Origin: Clavibacter sepedonicus
GTDB lineage: Bacteria; Actinomycetota; Actinomycetes; Actinomycetales; Microbacteriaceae
Direction of reading: 5' to 3'
Assembly: GCF_000069225.1 (NCBI RefSeq)
Contig: NC_010407.1
Span: 2,914,001-2,978,000 of the forward strand
Length of the DNA: 64,000 nucleotides
The translations under genes and the position numbers were made by a program. The first letter of the stretch is position 1, and the number at the start of each line of letters is the position of its first letter. Of this stretch, positions 62,529 to 64,000 are shown piece by piece. The notes below the pieces were generated by a model. It searched no databases. It was given only the letters and a program-made list of their open reading frames with translations, and had not been told where the DNA came from.

Positions 62529-64000
62529 CTACTGCGGCGGGTGCGCCGGGTCGAACGCGCGGGTCGTCGGGATGTCGGCGTACCCGCCGAGCCCTCCCTT
62601 GCCGTAGCCCCGGTCGAGCTCGGAGGTGTCGCCGTCGAACTCGAGCCTCACCGTCGGCCCGAGCGTCCCGCCACGGCGGAAGGACTCCTTCGAGCCGACG
62701 GCGTCGATGAACGACTCCACCAGCCCGCCCGGGAGGATGTAGCTCGAGTACGCCTGGAACGCGCCCGGCGTCTGGTTGTAGTCGGGCGCGTACGCGGTGC
62801 CGCCCGCGTAGTTCAGGTTCGTCGGGTTGCCGAGCACGAGGCCGGATCCGCCGTTCATCGGCTTGTAGTCGCTCCGCAGGCCGTTGCCCACGAAGCCGTA
62901 CACGCCCTCGGGGCCGTCGATGCCGTTGGCGAACGTGGACCGATGGCTGATCGTGAACAGGTAGTGCTTGCCGTTCTCGATCATCACCTCGGGCCGCTCG
63001 GTCTGGTCGGTCACGCACGCCGACTCGAGCAGCGGATCGAGGTAGTGCCACTTCGTGAGGTCCGCGTCGTCCGCGACCGCGAGGCCGATGGACGCCATCT
63101 GGTAGTTCGCACCGCTCGCGGTCACCTCCTTCGGGTCCTCCGCCGCGGGGTCGCCCTTCCGGTAGCCGAGGTCGGCCGCATCGCACCGCTGCTCGCCGCG
63201 CTTCCCGGCGACGTTGGCCTCGAACACCATGTAGGTCTTGCCCGGGTGGTCCGGATCCGTGAACGTGAACGGGTCGCGGAAGTTGGTGGACCAGTTCTGC
63301 TCGTTGGTCTGGTACTTCTGCCCGTCGGGGCGCAGCAGCGGGGTCACCGTCTCGAAGCCCTTCAGCGCGACCGCGCCGTCGACCTTCTCGACGCGCCCCT
63401 GGCTGAGCGAGATGACCGGGTCCGCGGGCTTCACGTCCTGGCCCTTCGCGTCGCGGTAGAACGCGACGTCGGTGAAGAACAGCTTGACCGTGCCGTCGGC
63501 CATGATCCGCGCGGATCCCGACCACTCGGCCTGCTGCGAGAACGACTGGTCGGGGAAGATCCCGTCCGTCACGCCGTCCTCGAACACGTTCCCCTGGTAG
63601 GTCCAGCCGCCGTTCTCCGGGCGCTGCTCCGCCGGGATCCCGGTGGGCCGCGTGAAGTAGCCGATCTTGGCGTACGTGTGCCGGTCGTCGAACGACAGGG
63701 TGCGCGGGGCCGTGAGCGCGAAGATCACGTCGTAGCCGTCGACGCTGTAGGTCTGGCCCGACGAGTCCGTCAGGGGCCAGGTGTCCCAGACGTAGGCCTG
63801 GTCGGTCATGGACGGGAAGTCCTGCGGCACCTGCGGCATGGTCAGCGCCTCCGGCATGGAGTTCTGCCGGGGCGCCGCGGTCGGATCGGACAGCTTGGCG
63901 ATCTGCTTGGCGTCCGCGCGGGTCCAGTGGGCCGTGAAGTCGTCCTCCGGCGCGTACGCCTCCTGCGTGTGGACGGTAGGCCGCGGTGGCGTCGTGCCTG
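62529..64000 (-). CDS. Levansucrase (GH68), 5' end beyond the window
   Basis: Extracellular fructosyltransferase of family GH68 that turns sucrose into levan and glucose. The catalytic triad is visible: nucleophile Asp in VWDTWPL, transition-state stabiliser Asp in NFRDPFTF, and acid/base Glu in TERPEVMIE. Other family segments are VFEDGVTDGIFPDQSFSQQAEWSGSARI and GPEGVYGFVGNGL. The frame is open to the last base of the window, so the signal peptide lies outside; about 490 residues are present. An internal ATG at 63857 is not the start, since coding sequence (FTAHWTRADAKQIAKL) continues upstream. Levan often contributes to plant-associated biofilms. Confidence 0.94.
   Translation of the reverse strand, partial: GTTPPRPTVHTQEAYAPEDDFTAHWTRADAKQIAKLSDPTAAPRQNSMPEALTMPQVPQDFPSMTDQAYVWDTWPLTDSSGQTYSVDGYDVIFALTAPRTLSFDDRHTYAKIGYFTRPTGIPAEQRPENGGWTYQGNVFEDGVTDGIFPDQSFSQQAEWSGSARIMADGTVKLFFTDVAFYRDAKGQDVKPADPVISLSQGRVEKVDGAVALKGFETVTPLLRPDGQKYQTNEQNWSTNFRDPFTFTDPDHPGKTYMVFEANVAGKRGEQRCDAADLGYRKGDPAAEDPKEVTASGANYQMASIGLAVADDADLTKWHYLDPLLESACVTDQTERPEVMIENGKHYLFTISHRSTFANGIDGPEGVYGFVGNGLRSDYKPMNGGSGLVLGNPTNLNYAGGTAYAPDYNQTPGAFQAYSSYILPGGLVESFIDAVGSKESFRRGGTLGPTVRLEFDGDTSELDRGYGKGGLGGYADIPTTRAFDPAHPPQ

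Overview
The window is high-GC actinobacterial chromosome. The DnaK-GrpE-DnaJ-HspR operon with HAIR boxes, Lsr2, LPxTG wall proteins, a GH68 levansucrase, and an IS481-family element sitting beside several decayed genes together suggest Microbacteriaceae. My best guess is Clavibacter, possibly an IS-rich, pseudogene-rich lineage such as C. sepedonicus. That assignment rests on gene content and general knowledge, not on a database search.

Layout. 1-10 kb: 3' part of a prolyl oligopeptidase, a SARP/BTAD regulator, a frameshifted LPVTG wall protein with a Pro-Thr stalk, Lsr2, a YrdC/Sua5-like protein, a DUF2510/coiled-coil/GIY-YIG-like protein, and a short hydantoinase-like protein coupled to an NCS1 permease. 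10-13.3 kb: a decaying zone. A two-gene cassette (Sec-exported protein plus membrane protein) occurs twice, with frameshifts or deletions in both, followed by an internally deleted luciferase-like monooxygenase. 13.4-16.8 kb: a GIY-YIG/DUF2075 helicase, a MazG-like pyrophosphohydrolase and an HsdR-N nuclease-like protein, which may be a small defence cluster.

16.6-24.8 kb is the most unusual part. One minus-strand gene train holds an LppM-like lipoprotein, a PH-like membrane protein, five tandem paralogs whose central motif resembles PqqD/RiPP-recognition winged helices, a VirD4/HerA-like ATPase placed between two of the paralogs, and a coupled ORF with a signal peptide at the end. I do not recognise this as a named system. 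Next come a HepT/MntA toxin-antitoxin pair and tRNA-Arg(CCT).

26-30 kb: a very large SF1-helicase-like ATPase with degenerate Walker motifs and a small partner. 30.1-49.0 kb is bounded by two inverted, apparently identical IS481-family copies, both inserted at CTAG. Between them lies a cell-surface locus (two SipW-type signal peptidases, two TasA/CalY-like proteins, an LPVTG protein, a LamG protein, two lipoproteins and a giant DUF11-repeat surface protein) and then dnaK-grpE-dnaJ-hspR plus an RsmC-like methyltransferase.

49-64 kb: a Pls/PosA-like membrane protein cut off by the second IS, an M1 aminopeptidase, an apparently leaderless and palindrome-controlled AAA ATPase, a phosphopantetheinyl transferase, a small membrane protein, a GNAT acetyltransferase, putA with a divergent LysR regulator, a YcnI-CopC-membrane copper operon, and a levansucrase that runs off the window end.
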